Assembly: GCA_922989275.2 (NCBI GenBank)
Contig: OV277857.1
Location: 43,935,083 to 43,999,082 of the forward strand
Origin: Gari tellinella
Taxonomy: Eukaryota > Mollusca > Bivalvia > Cardiida > Psammobiidae
Length of the DNA stretch: 64,000 bases
Reading direction: 5' to 3'
Each line of letters opens with the position of its first letter. Position 1 is the stretch's first letter. Both the position numbers and the translations under genes were made by a program. The notes under the pieces were generated by a model that made no database searches, was not told where the DNA came from, and was given only the letters and a program-made list of their open reading frames with translations. Shown piece by piece: positions 11,170 through 22,399 of the stretch.

Positions 11170-11400
11170 TTTTACCTTTTCCGTCTTTATATACTGATAT
11201 ATACTTTAAACCCACTGACACCAATCAATATCTTTACTACAAGTCAATTGTCACCCAAACCACACCGTAAATAGTGTACCATATAATTTAGCAAGGCTAA
11301 TATGTACCATTGTTTCCGATCACAAAACAAGAGAAACAAGATCCTGTAAAGTGACGTCTATTTGGAATCGTCTTGAAACGAGATGTATGAGAATCACATA
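11170..11400 (+). mobile_element. Penelope-like reverse transcriptase, piece 3 (decayed)
   Basis: Frame 11079-11270 contains SLYTDIYFKPTDTNQYLYY, the block that follows FLDIL in Penelope-like enzymes. After a one-base slip near 11247 the neighbouring frame reads CHPNHTVNSVPYNLARLI and then CTIVSD, the next conserved block. Piece 2 stops at LDIL and piece 3 starts a few residues later, which suggests one original gene. The alternative is a second copy in which a ribozyme-bearing end became joined to this block by deletion. Confidence 0.75.
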
Positions 11401-11417
11401 TCTTTGAATGTCATTCA

Positions 11418-14400
11418 TCATAGCTCAGCACATTATTACATTTTTTGGGGTGAATCATGCACTTAGTGATACAAGCATAAAAATTGGCACACTTGTACTT
11501 CTATCTGTAGTATTTCAAAAAAGACCGTTAGCCACTTGAAAAAATCAAAATGGCGGCAATTTTTCAAGATGGCCGCCAGTACAGGTTCGAAAATACAGTT
11601 TTGTTGCTAATATTTGACATATATGCCCGATCTTTACAGTTTTGGTGTCTAAGTATATGTTTTAAAGTATAAGGAAACTAATTAAGTCAGTTTCAAAGTG
11701 TTTTGAAACTTATTTTATCATGTTATGGCCAATTTGTGGCAAAAATACATAGTTTTTTCGAAGATGGCCACTATTTTTTGTTCAAATTTACGATTCTCTT
11801 TCTTACATTTGACGTACATTGCCATGGTTTTACACTTTTTGAGTCAAAATATATTTTTACAGCAGAAGGAAGCTAATTTTGTCAGCACAATAACACATTT
11901 TTGACAAAAGACAGTCTATTTTTAAAAAATTACTTAACTGCGTAATGACAAATTTGTTGAGTTTGTTTGCATACGTTTGCCAACATAGTCTCTAATGTAG
12001 AATATCTTTTCTTACATATGGTATATATGACGATTTATCATTTCTTTGGTGTCAAAGAATGTTTTAAACAGGATGAGAAAACTATTCATGGGAGCCTCCG
12101 GTCGGTTAGAAACTCATATCCTTGTCTAATGACCTATTTTAGCCACACATATATTTTTTACTCCGTAGCTGACCAAAGCTTGTTGTCTGTTGTTATGTGA
12201 CTGCTAATGCTGAATGTAGGTGCTGTTTTCTCACATTTACAATTTCATTTATCTGAACAATGATTGCCAAAACTATACTACTTTATCTGACACTGCAATT
12301 ACTTTACCATACAATATTCTACCTTTCAAGTAAACTGTAAAGTCTTGAATATGTTTCTTTTTTCTCAATTTAAATATAATTGCATTTGGAAAACAAACAT
12401 AATTCCTTAATTATCTAACATAACAATTAATCCCTGTACCAACAACAAACATCATGCTAATTCTGAAGATCATTTAACCACTTTGTAACTTCTTACCCGT
12501 AAGACGCACGTGCATGTATCTGCATTCCGGCACATGTTATAAATGTGACCAAAATTTAATACAGTCTAGCATATCCCAATAGTCATTATTATATTTAAAT
12601 CAAACAATGTGCCTACAGAGTTGATGCCCATTATGACTCATGTCCATCGTAATAGTGACTAAATAATTCATGGATACCATCTTACTACTGCATGTGCGTG
12701 TAAGTAATCATGTGAACAAGGGAGCATCTGATAAATTGATTAATATCGTTCAAAATTCAGACGAGTAATCGGACGACAAACCAGTGTTTCTTATATGTTT
12801 TGAAGAAAATCAAAATTTCGAAGTAAAAAGATTTGGTGGTGGAATTTGGAAAAATGAATGAATGTACCCAACACCTAAATTACTGATTATTTCTTGCAGG
12901 AATTACTGATAGGGCTTGGTGGCTCATGCATTATAGTATCATGACACTGGTTAAACTGATTTTCACAACAGAGAAAGGGGCCATTTTACACCAATAAATA
13001 TGGATTAAGCGTCTTTTGCATGAAACAGAAATACATTTGCTTATATGTTTTAGATATTTGTCTGTATAGTAGGTACAATTCAACAAAATTGATCCTTTAA
13101 TGTTTCATCTTAAACAGCTTGAATTAAGTTTGGTATATGTACACCAGATGTTCACTGTTAATAAAGAAAGGCTGCGCCATGAAAAAAGTTGAAGGCAGTG
13201 TGGACTCCTTTCAATAAAATCAGATTTAAGCAATGTTAAGAAATATACTTTACACGAAAAGTCTTGTCTCTTCTCCAAAGTAATACATGCAACCATTTGA
13301 GAGTATGACCCTTAAAACTCCCTTAACACTCTGCATGAATCTTTTTTAAAGAATTTCCATTCCTGAGTTTGGTGTAAAAGTTGTAACAGTTCTGTTCTGT
13401 ATACATAGGGACGGATGTATAGTCTACCTACTCTAACAACGGACTTTTAAAAGCGATGTGATGAGATACATAGTCAAAGATAGTATACGTTTTCAAGTGG
13501 TACAATTGCATAAAGACAGAACGTTTCAGCTGTTTGCTAAAACTATTTGATGTGGACACATAATACTGCTAATATCATATTTGAGATTGATCCCTGTGTA
13601 ATATTCAACAGCATTCTAAGAAATTATACAATGTTAACATGAAGAAGTGTGTACACAAATGTTCATGCATGAAATGCAAGCCATAACCGGAGACCACAAC
13701 ACTCCCATGTTAAAAGCTAATGACAAAAAAATTCATGTGGATGTGGATTTCAAATGCTAATTCAAACTATCTTGTTCTACAGAAAGTGTTGGTTGCAATG
13801 GGTCAACGGTCAAACATGAGCTAGTTTCACACCAAATCTCCATATAAGAAAGAGAAAAGGCTGCATAGAATACATAAACTGAAATATATGGCGCAGTCTG
13901 TAATCATAAATCATAATGTACAAGCAATAAAATCTGGAAATCATTGCATCAATTATGCCAAGTCATGGGATAAGATTATTGTGTTTGATTGGACATGTTA
14001 GCTTGATTTTATAGATCTTAAGATTTGTGCAGTTCCTAAAGGTCAAGCCCCTCTGTTTGAACATGCCAAATGTTCTGCATACCAAATACTTGAAGCTTGT
14101 GTCATGATGGAAATATCTCATAGAGTTGGAATGAATGAAACACTGCTGATACATTGGACAACCCTGTTATCTAGTGATATGATTGCAAATACCCCATTAA
14201 AATAGATACTAAAGTAAACTGTTTGCAGTGACAGATGCAAGTACATGTACTTACGATGTGGCCTTCCTTGTTCAGACTAATATACCGATATTTGGATATG
14301 TGAAAATGAACACCTACATAAGTATAAGCGAGTATACACAAAGTCCAGCATATACACTAAGAAATTACTGCTAAAATAGTCATAAACCACATATATGCCA

Positions 14401-15632
14401 TTAAAATAAGTCATTACCCAAACGAACAATATTCTTAATAAAGTAAATGATCACATAATTAGCTTTATGTGCTCTTATCATAATGCCTTGACACCAAAAG
14501 TATGACAAGTGGCCAGAAGTATATAGAAAAGATCAGAAAGGATATTAATCACTATTGTAAAAAGTAACGATCATCTGTGGGCAAAAAACACTTATTTTGT
14601 CTAGATTGGTAATTGTGCAATAAAATTAGTTTCAATTCAGAAAATAGTTGTCTGAATAAGCTTCCTTATACTTAATGACATCTATGTTGACACAAAAAAA
14701 CATAAATGTTGATCAAATTTAAGAAATGATTTTGCTTATACCAATATAAAATGGTGGCCATTTTGAAAACAAACGATGTAGCTTTGCCATTTTGCATTAA
14801 AGTAAACTTCTGTTCAGCTTGAGGTTGACTGAATTGGCTTCCTTATGCTTAAAATCAATTTTTTGGTGAATTTTGGTCAAACATGTCAAATGTTAGAAAA
14901 GAATTGGTCAATGATCATAGTCGATTATAAAAGCTCTTCAGAGCTTATGTTACTTGTATATGTATTGCCGACTCAAAAATAAACCTTATCGTAATTATGT
15001 TATCTTAACGAGAACCAAAAATGGCAGCCATCTTGAAAAAATGGGGACCGCTTTGAAATTTTACGTGGCTAACGGCTTTTGTTTAAAGTAGGGTCATACC
15101 AGTATACATACCAAATTTGATGCATGTATCACCAAGTTCGTGATTTTGTTTTAGCACTGATGTGTACAGATTTATGTAGTTGTAATGTGCAAAATAGCAT
15201 CTTCAGACAAAAGCAATTGAAAACAATATCATTAATAACATGACAGAAGGTAAAGTGAGTGTATAATCTATAAAACCCCTGTGAATTTGGTTTTTACCTT
15301 GACACAAATTTCGTTTTTGTACAGTGTTGCTTATAATACGATTAAATAAACTTCTTACAAGTCTATGGATCACATAAATAGGTTCTATATGCTTGAAAAC
15401 ATATAATTAGACACCAAAAGTTTGAAAATCGGTCAAATATATCCGATGTTAGAGATAAGACTGTATAATAGAACCGGAAACGGCGGCTATCTTGAAAAAT
15501 GGCCGCCATTTTGAATTTTTGACGTGGCTAACGGGCTTTTTGTTGAAAGTAGGGGCATACCAGTATACATACCAAATTTGATGCTTGTATCACCAAGTGC
15601 ATGATTTTTGTAATAATGTGCCCAGCTATCAG
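11418..15632. mobile_element. 4.2-kb element with long diverged inverted arms
   Basis: The left end (CATAGCTCAGCACATTATTACA, split over 11420-11441) reappears inverted at the right end (TAATAATGTGCCCAGCTATC, 15611-15630). Further inward, ATCATGCACTTAGTGATACA pairs with 15584-15606. AAAATGGCGGCAATTTTTCA pairs with 15495-15515, and TTTTGGTGTCTAAGTATATG pairs with the 15390-15420 region. Arms extend at least 400 bases and probably to about 900. They contain internal repeats of an AAAATGGCGGCC phrase, including a second right-arm unit at 15010-15140. The middle (12000-14600) shows no recognisable protein. Superfamily unknown. Confidence 0.7.
12000..14600. other. Interior of the long-armed element; no gene recognised
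   Basis: Open frames here are all under about 80 codons (for example 11967-12200, 13105-13296 and 13963-14154) and carry no family motif I know. No splice-bounded exon or RNA gene was seen. If a transposase was ever present it is no longer readable by eye. Confidence 0.5.
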
Positions 15633-15881
15633 GATTTCTTGTTTGTGAAATGATGACGTTGGAAAAAGAGAAAGCGTGCAGAATGGTAATCCAGCTGTGT
15701 ACAGACCGGCTTGACGCCAACAGACACATCTTTCACAATCAATGGCACATGCTCACCTGTACTTGCAAACCTTTTGAATCTAGATCAGATACTGAGTAAC
15801 TGGGTCTCTGATCAGGATCAAAACTGTTTAATTCTGGAAAAACTACAGATGACAAGCAAACAATAAAATGGCACTGGACCA

Positions 15882-16080
15882 GTTAACTCTTCACCTCAAA
15901 GACAGGTGACCACTTTAAGCAGGTTGAAAATAAAGCTGAATGCACCTTAAACATTCTGCTTTACTTTCAGTCAGCTTTAATGTACCATCTGCTAGAATAT
16001 AGAATATATTTCTTATAATACATATCCATTATTGTTTAAATTGGAACTACATTGTATTTTCTTCAGTGGTAATATTTGTG
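15882..16080. mobile_element. TTAA-type MITE (family M1), copy
   Basis: Begins TTAACTCTTCACCTCAAAGA, has GACAGGTGACCACTTTAAGC and the core GAATGCACCTTAAACATTCT with CTTTACTTTCAGTCAGC. The right end is degraded near 16075. Confidence 0.7.
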
Positions 16081-16574
16081 AGAAATATCTAGAATTGAAG
16101 AACGTTTTAATTTAAAAACATATTCTCCCATACAGTATAACGCTTTCAAACGAAAAATAAAGAAAGTTACAGAAATTGTTAATCTTCAAGTTTACTGACA
16201 TGCGACAGGTGCTAAAATTAACATGGGAAATCAAGTTTACCGGCTGAATTTTAGAACTGTGCGACTGAACACGAAGAAACAGAGCTTTGGAATGACATTT
16301 TTTTATTTTACTTTTAATCGCACATGTAAGGTGTTCGTTAATCAGGTGGAATTTTACATAGTTTTCATCTGTTGTTACCATGGCAACCATATAATGAGAT
16401 CATGGTTCATTTTTTGCATGTACATTCTAAAATTACCTAGCAACAAGAACCAAAGAATCACATGCTCAATTCGAGACTAGGAAACATTTAACGGATATTT
16501 GCTCCAACCCTTAAAACCAAACAGAAGTACATTGAATGTTTGCTAGAGTTTTAATTCTAAAAAGCAGTTGAGAA

Positions 16575-16635
16575 AGACTGATAAAAATAAGCAACTTTTT
16601 CGCAGGGTGGCGAATACTTATGTCCCATGACTGTA
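16575..16635. mobile_element. Fragment of a Tc1/mariner-like end
   Basis: GTGGCGAATACTTATGTCCC followed by ATGACTGTA resembles the inverted-repeat end of Tc1-type elements. No partner end was found nearby, so this is a solo remnant. Confidence 0.4.
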
Positions 16636-16639
16636 ACAC

Positions 16640-18050
16640 AGAAAGCTCATTTACTTTTACCTCGCTTTAAGATGACACATGTCTCTCTCATAATCAGTTA
16701 GCTTACTTAGCGTTCGTTTTAGTGGTTGTAAAAAGAGGTTTTACTACATAGCTTCTAGATAAATACAGATATTTTACCTCCAAGATTCCGTCATGACTTG
16801 TAAAGTCACAATTTACGGGTACATGCGCCACATATAAAGTTTAACATGCGCCACATATAAAGCTTAACTGGGCGTTGACACAGCTCATGCTGCCTGTCTA
16901 TCATCTGTATAAATGAATGAACGAATAAATGACTTTATTTAAAGACATTTCCTCAGTTCTTTGATTGACCCCCCCCCCCCCCCCCCCCTTCACTGTACTC
17001 GAATGGCGTGAAGATAACTGTAAAAGCATAAAGCAAATGTCATAGCCATCTCACTCTCCCTAGAGAGGCCCTTTTCAATGGGTATTTCTAACCAAACTAT
17101 TAAATATAAGAAACGGGCCTCACATGAGACACTTCAGTGGTTCTTTGCTAGAGGTATGAACAGACTGGTTATGTGTTATCACCGAAATTATGTCAGGAAA
17201 TGTCTTTTACGAGGGTGACTCGTTTAGTCTAACGACTAATCCCAATGAGGCCCACCATAAAAGTACTGTATTTCATACATATACAGCTTTCACCCTTATG
17301 TGCTGTAAAAACGACTGCTTTGAAATTGTTGTTAGCAAGTTTAGTTAAATTCAGATTTATGCAATTATAAATTGCCAAATAATAAAGATGAGTGTCTATC
17401 AGTGTCCAGATCAAATGCTGTCTTATTTGGATCCAACCCGTTTGCAATTTCTAATGAAGTCGGGATTATAGCAGGCAAAGGGTTAAATATTCAGAGACAA
17501 AGCAGTTTAATAGCAGATGAAAGAAACATGCAGATTTGAAACTGAAAATAGTAGATCTTAGTCCACTATGTGTACAGTAAGAGACAGCGAGCTATTTTTA
17601 GACTTCATGCGCTGAGGACGGCGCCCGTAAACAATTATCTTGTCGTCACAGGGGCTCACTGATAAGACTAAGTAGATCATTTTTACAGGCTGTTTTTTTA
17701 GCTGTCAGCAGAAAGTCATATAGCCAACACTTCAACTTTTGACTTGAACAGATATATCAGGGCAGGTTAGAGACCCCATGAAAACAGCAGAAGCGAAATC
17801 TTTCTAGATCCAGTAATAAAGTGAAAATTAAAAACACCGTTCTTGTAGGACGACGGGAACCAGACTAAGCAAGACACACGATATAATATTATAAGTAACT
17901 GTGATCATTATTTTATTATCATATGCCATTAATACTGATATAAACCAAAAATATTTACACCAAATGGAAAAACTCCTGAGAGGTATTACTACGGATCCAA
18001 TTAGTTGCAAATACTTGCTCTAAGCAGAATATGTGTTAAGAATTGTGTTT
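16640..18050. other. No gene recognised; poly-C tract and small repeats
   Basis: A 24-base phrase containing CATGCGCCACATATAAAG is tandemly doubled at 16822-16867. A C-run of about 18 lies at 16971-16988. The 72-codon minus frame at 17229-17447 resembles the GGATCC palindrome family. Nothing else was recognised. Confidence 0.4.
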
Positions 18051-18060
18051 TTAAATTTTC

Positions 18061-18144
18061 AGTTGACACAGAATGACATTCCAGGAGCTACTCTTCAGAA
18101 GGCCCCTGAACAGTGCAAGTGCGTTGTCGAGGACAAAGAGTGAA
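18061..18144 (+). pseudogene. Possible exon fragment with SAP-like motif
   Basis: A good 3' splice site (TTTTTAAATTTTCAG, ending 18060) precedes a frame reading LTQNDIPGATLQKAPEQCK and then CVVEDKE before TGA. The words NDIPGA and a following charged stretch recall the start of SAP-like DNA-binding motifs common in invertebrate multigene families. There the next residues would be a KRWL block, which is absent. It may be a truncated exon, a retained 3' end, or chance. The sequence after it resembles a SINE. Confidence 0.3.
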
Positions 18145-18158
18145 GATATGCCTAGTAC

Positions 18159-18350
18159 ATGAGCAACAGTGGCAGAGTGGTTACACTTTCAAAATGTGGA
18201 CTAGTTGTGAACCCAAACTTCCCTCGGCTTTGGATTGCACCATCACCAGACCGTGTACTTCATCATCAGAGGAAGGGATTTGGGCTTCTTGAGGTGAAAT
18301 GCTCCTATTCAAGAAGACGCACATCTCTCCAATTTCCAAAAGAAGCTTGT
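18159..18350 (+). mobile_element. Possible tRNA-derived SINE
   Basis: CAACAGTGGCAGAGTGGTTA resembles a pol III A box and TTGTGAACCC a weak B box 35 bases later. A unique-looking body with CATCACCAGACCGTGTACTT follows. The B box is poor, so this is tentative. Confidence 0.35.
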
Positions 18351-18559
18351 TAGAATCCAAGTTTCTGCTGTGAGCTGCGGGATGAGACTTTATCATTTAA
18401 TGTCCGAAACTTGACTATGAGTATTATGCCCAGGTCCAAGGTCAGATGGGTGTATGTGGGGCAAGTTTTTGTCATGTACAAAGAAAAAGGTTTTGGTGTG
18501 CAGAGAGTGCTGTTTGATGCAGGGCTGCCATTTCTCCGGATTTTTCCTAAATCTTCGGA

Positions 18560-18620
18560 TTGTTTTGGTAGCTTAAAGCAGGCTGAAAGTAAAGCAGAAA
18601 ATAAAGGTGAAGTTTTACTT
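18560..18620. mobile_element. Core fragment of M1 MITE
   Basis: TAGCTTAAAGCAGGCTGAAA and GTAAAGCAG are present without the family ends. A preceding phrase, TTTTTCCTAAATCTTC, also precedes another partial copy at 54715, so these two may derive from one longer duplicated unit. Confidence 0.6.
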
Positions 18621-18699
18621 CCATCTTTCTTGAAGCAGTCACCGTCAATAATAAATTGTACTAGAAAATTTAAGCTCATGTAGTAGTTGTAATAGAGAG

Positions 18700-19213
18700 G
18701 TTTTACTGTATATCAATCTGTAATTGAGATCAGTGAAACTAGTTCAGTTTGACAGGTGGCTTTGTAAAGCAGATAACAAGTATTGCAGAATGCTTGCACA
18801 TGAACTTTCAGCATTATTCTTGATCCACGGCACATAATGCATGGTTGACTGTATTTAATTTATGCATGTCAGCAGCGTGTGTTGTTAATTTTGTGTTATT
18901 TAAGCTATTTATTGACTGAATAACTCATTGAGGCCTGGGTCCATGCTCATAAAGCATTCGAATTGGACATTTATAAGGCTGGGGCCTTATTATTCAGTGA
19001 AAACTATCAGTCTCGATAGAAGTCTAGTCATTTCTTAATTTTCTTGTATCTTTTTTTACTGTTTTAGTCTCTTAACCCAGTACCCAATTAATATGCTTTT
19101 TACTTCTCTAAATTATTCCTCCATGGAAGAAAAGTTTTTTTTGTGTACAGTCATGACTGATGAATATGCACCATGAGATATAATTATATTCAATATCCTG
19201 GCAGATGGTAGTT
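18700..19213. other. No feature recognised
   Basis: AT-rich DNA without convincing exons, palindromes or RNA genes. Confidence 0.4.
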
Positions 19214-19463
19214 TTAACCCTTTCCCACATAGCAAAATTAGCATGTCTCTAGTATTGAATATAGGTGTCCACTTAAAGCAGGTTGAAAGTAAAGCAGAAT
19301 GCGCCTTAAGCGCATTCTGCTTTACTTTCAGCCTGCATTAAGCTATCATCTGCTAGAATACTGAAAATATTTCGTATGATACATATTTATGACTGTATAA
19401 ATTGGAACTATTTTCTTCAGTGAAGGAATAAACTTAAGGCGCTTCTATGGGAGAAAGGGTTAA
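19214..19463. mobile_element. TTAA-type MITE (family M1), near full length
   Basis: Flanked by TTAA on both sides (TTAACCCTTTCCCACATAGC and GGAGAAAGGGTTAA). The central palindrome is intact: TAAAGCAGAATGCGCCTTAA directly followed by GCGCATTCTGCTTTACTTTC. Confidence 0.9.
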
Positions 19464-19750
19464 GCAGGCTTACAGTAAAGCAGAATGCATCTTAACTTCT
19501 TAAGACACATTGATTTATTTTTACTTGCTTTAAAGCGACTCGCAATCAGATGGTGTATTTGCAAAAATTAAAGAAAATACTCTGTGTAGCAATATCGTGC
19601 ATCTGGCATTAGAATAATATGATCAGTCTTTATCCGTTTTGTCCAAAGACGCAACAGAAATTGATCAAGGGCTCAGACATAACCCCGAGCCGAATTATGT
19701 ACTCTCCATCGCTACACACTGAAGTATGTTAACTCAATCCCAAAGATATG

Positions 19751-19841
19751 ATTAGCCCTGTGGTCGAGTGGGCCAACGGGACTTTTTTTTTGCTTTTCTG
19801 TTCCCACATACCGGGTCCCGGGTTCGAATCTCACCAGAGCT
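19751..19841 (+). mobile_element. tRNA-like SINE head or tRNA pseudogene
   Basis: AGCCCTGTGGTCGAGTGG looks like an acceptor strand and A box of a Ser/Leu-type tRNA. GGGTTCGAATCTCACC looks like a B box, and CAGAGCT pairs with six of seven acceptor bases. The anticodon arm is filled by a T-run and does not fold, so it is unlikely to be an active tRNA gene. Confidence 0.5.
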
Positions 19842-19976
19842 CAATAAATAATTTTTTATTGAAATGCATTTTTTAAACAGAATCCTAAACTAATTCTTAC
19901 CCGTTTATATAAGCGTTCGACATATATTTACATTGATAATTACTGTTTTTAATGCTAAATCTGGTTGCGAGTCTCT

Positions 19977-20046
19977 TTAAGTGGTGACCTGTTGTTTTTT
20001 TTTAAAAAAAAAGAAGGAAAAACAGGCTATATGTGGGGTAATGGGT
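19977..20046. mobile_element. Tail fragment of M1 MITE
   Basis: TAAGTGGTGACCTG followed by AACAGGCTATATGTGGGGTA and ATGGGTTAA match the right end of family M1. The core palindrome is missing. Confidence 0.6.
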
Positions 20047-20054
20047 TAAGACTT

Positions 20055-20241
20055 AGGGCTCCAAATAAGAGGGAGTAAACTCAACAAATTCTTTCGGACA
20101 CTATGTAAGCACTTAGCACAAACTCCTATGATGTTACTACTCATTAGAAACGTCTGAAAGACATGATTATTTTCAGTAATGACAGCATAGGGTTTAATAA
20201 GACCTAAAAAATTTTTAAATACTCCCCTTATCTGGAGCCCT
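20055..20241. mobile_element. hAT-like palindromic MITE (family M2)
   Basis: Starts AGGGCTCCAAATAAGAGGGA and ends ACTCCCCTTATCTGGAGCCC, which are inverted repeats. The middle has CCTATGATGTTACTACTCAT and an inverted remnant. The CAGGGCTCC-type end is typical of hAT elements. Confidence 0.75.
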
Positions 20242-20397
20242 TCTTAGTTTTTCATTGCGCTTTCACAGTAACTTTATTGACTGTTAAACTGGTTTATTTG
20301 AAATATTTTTACACAGGCAGATTCTTCTTCTTCTGTATTAACTCTTTCAACACCATGCACCTGTTTAAAATATACTCATGAATTACATTTGCAAATA

Positions 20398-20462
20398 ATG
20401 TAGACCCAGATCAGAGGGCTCCAATAAAATGAGCCCTCTGATCTGGATCTATACTGTTTGCT
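20398..20462. mobile_element. GGATCC-palindrome MITE (family M3)
   Basis: CCAGATCAGAGGGCTC and GAGCCCTCTGATCTGGATC are inverted around a short AT loop, followed by ACTGTTTGC. This family recurs at least a dozen times in the window, always as a near-perfect palindrome of about 60-70 bases. Confidence 0.7.
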
Positions 20463-20469
20463 AATTTAG

Positions 20470-21235
20470 GCCAGTATTTATCAATCTTTTCAGAATTCAA
20501 GGTAGACTGGTTCAAGGTTTGGAAACTAAAATGATGCACAAGGGAACCTAATAACCCACAATAGATACTAGTGTAGAAAGAGTTAAAATCTAATGGACAA
20601 ATATTTCAGGTGCAGGTCAGCTCCAAAACTAATCTGGCTCAAATTTAAATTAAATTTTCAGAGGTGTCAAACAGCATAGATTTATGAGTAGCCAAAACAT
20701 TTAGCATCTCATTTTGATCCAAACTGTTTGCTTATGCTACTATGGTCTTGTTAAGGAAATGTAGGGTTAAAAGCATCCTTAGATCTCTTTAAATTTATAG
20801 TTGCAAACTGTTAATTATGTCAGAGTAAACTCTGGTCAGAAAATGTATCGAAAATAAAAACGTTGTTAAACCAAGTATACTTGACTTCATGTTATTTTTA
20901 AATATTATTTTGATTTCTCCTTGCTCAATGAACCTGCTTGGTAAAGGTTTTGCTTGATAAAAACACAAGAAAGGTCGTTAGGTGACGTTGTTTTATTATG
21001 TATCTAGTAAAACCAGTAAATCCAATTACACCCATTTCTATAAAAAGTTTAAACCATACATAACTTCATACACACATATGTTATGCCTTTAATTCATTCC
21101 TACACTGAGGAAAATAGCTTCACTTGAAACATCCATAAATATATTAACTGTTAGAAATAAAAAATATATTTATATATACGGTATATATCCTAGCAGATGG
21201 TAGTTTAAAGCAGACTGACCCTTCAGGCACATTCT
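20470..21235. other. No gene recognised
   Basis: AT-rich with isolated words of families M1 and M3 near 20710 and 21190. No exon-like frame was seen. Confidence 0.4.
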
Positions 21236-21239
21236 TCGT

Positions 21240-21481
21240 TAATTTCAATCAGTTTTACTCCATATCCTGTTTCAATTATTGCAGATAGGTGACCATTTAA
21301 AGCAGATTGAAAGTAAAGCAGAATGTGCCTAAGTGTGCATTCTTTCCGCCTGCTTTATGCTGTCAACTTCTAGGAAACGGAAATATTTTTGATGATGCCT
21401 TCATAACTTTATATTGAATGGAACTATTTTATTCAGAGGAGGAATAAATTAAATGTATTAAAATGTGAAACAATTGGTTAA
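21240..21481. mobile_element. TTAA-type MITE (family M1), degraded copy
   Basis: CTCCATATCCTGTTTC, then AGATAGGTGACCATTTAAAG, then AAAGTAAAGCAGAATGTGCC. The right half reads TTTCCGCCTGCTTTATGC and GGAACTATTTTATTCAG. The ends are worn. Confidence 0.65.
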
Positions 21482-21608
21482 CTTGGTAACCGGTCTTCAA
21501 AACTAAAAATGGCAAGTGTTTCAAGGTGACACTATTTAAATTTCTGCTTTACTTGCATCTTTCTCTAAGTGACCATCTCTGGTAAACACAAGAAAAAGAA
21601 TATCACCA

Positions 21609-21817
21609 GAGCTCCAGATAAGGGGATTTCAAAAAGTGAAATCTTTAAAGTTTTGTTTATGCATTAAACATATGGTGTTACTACTGAACTTACTCATTAG
21701 AATCGTCTCTTCTAGAAAACTCTAATGAGTAGATCCAGTAACACCATAGGATTTGGTACTGAAATAAGTAAGAAAATATTGGATTTGTTATGTCTACTCC
21801 CGCTTATATGGAACCCT
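21609..21817. mobile_element. hAT-like palindromic MITE (family M2)
   Basis: AGCTCCAGATAAGGGGATT at the left and TCCCGCTTATATGGAACCCT at the right. The central arms are ACTCATTAGAATCGTCTC and CTCTAATGAGTAGATCC. Confidence 0.75.
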
Positions 21818-21892
21818 GTATAATCATTAAGTGATTGTTACTTAAAGTAGACTGCTTCTGTAAAGAACATTCTGCTTTACTTTCAATCTGCT

Positions 21893-22076
21893 TTAACACA
21901 TTACTCCATAGTCTGTTTTTAATATTGTTTAAACTGGTTGAAACTAAAGCAGAATGCTCATTAACATGAATTCTGCTACTTTCAGCCTGCTTTATGCTAC
22001 AAATTGACAGTATACAAGAAATATTTATTATGTTGCCCATTCATAACTAGAGACAGGCTATGGTGCAATGGGTTAA
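21893..22076. mobile_element. TTAA-type MITE (family M1), copy
   Basis: Begins TTAACACATTACTCCATAGT and ends GGCTATGGTGCAATGGGTTAA, with TTAA at both borders. The palindromic core is partial. Core-like text just upstream (21841-21892) suggests a second, broken copy abutting it. Confidence 0.75.
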
Positions 22077-22179
22077 GTTGGTGCGGTAATAAATTGTCAC
22101 AATCTGCTTCAACATCCATGTCATGATGTGACAACTAGAATATAAAGTTACTTTAACTATTTTCTGTTCCTTGGCACGA

Positions 22180-22395
22180 CAAAATTGGATCCTAAAATAA
22201 AGTCAGCAGTGCACATACTGTCCTGAGTGGGTTAATACTGCCAAAAAGTGAAACGGGGACAGCCAGGTAAAAATGTGGAAATTCTTGAGTTTGTTGATGG
22301 CTCTCTCAACTTGGATCCTTTCTGTGGCAAAACTTTGTGTCCGATAAACATTCTGTTCAGTCAGCTTTCCCAGAAATGGTGGAATGCACAAATTC
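22180..22395 (-). mobile_element. PIF/Harbinger-type transposase fragment (DDE_4)
   Basis: The minus frame 22391-22203 reads IPPFLGKLTEQNVYRTQSFA, then TERIQVERAINKLKNFHIF. This is the conserved C-terminal part of Harbinger-like DDE transposases, in which the E of the RIxVERAI motif is the third catalytic acid. Near 22235 a frameshift moves the reading to another frame giving SINPLRTVCALLTLF, a stop, then DPI, the usual end of this domain. Only the last quarter of the enzyme is left, so it is a dead fragment. Confidence 0.85.
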
Positions 22396-22399
22396 TCCG

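Noticed and set aside
19751..19841. Functional tRNA gene
   Set aside because: A and B boxes are visible but the anticodon arm is a T-run and the T-stem does not pair; better explained as a SINE head or pseudogene.
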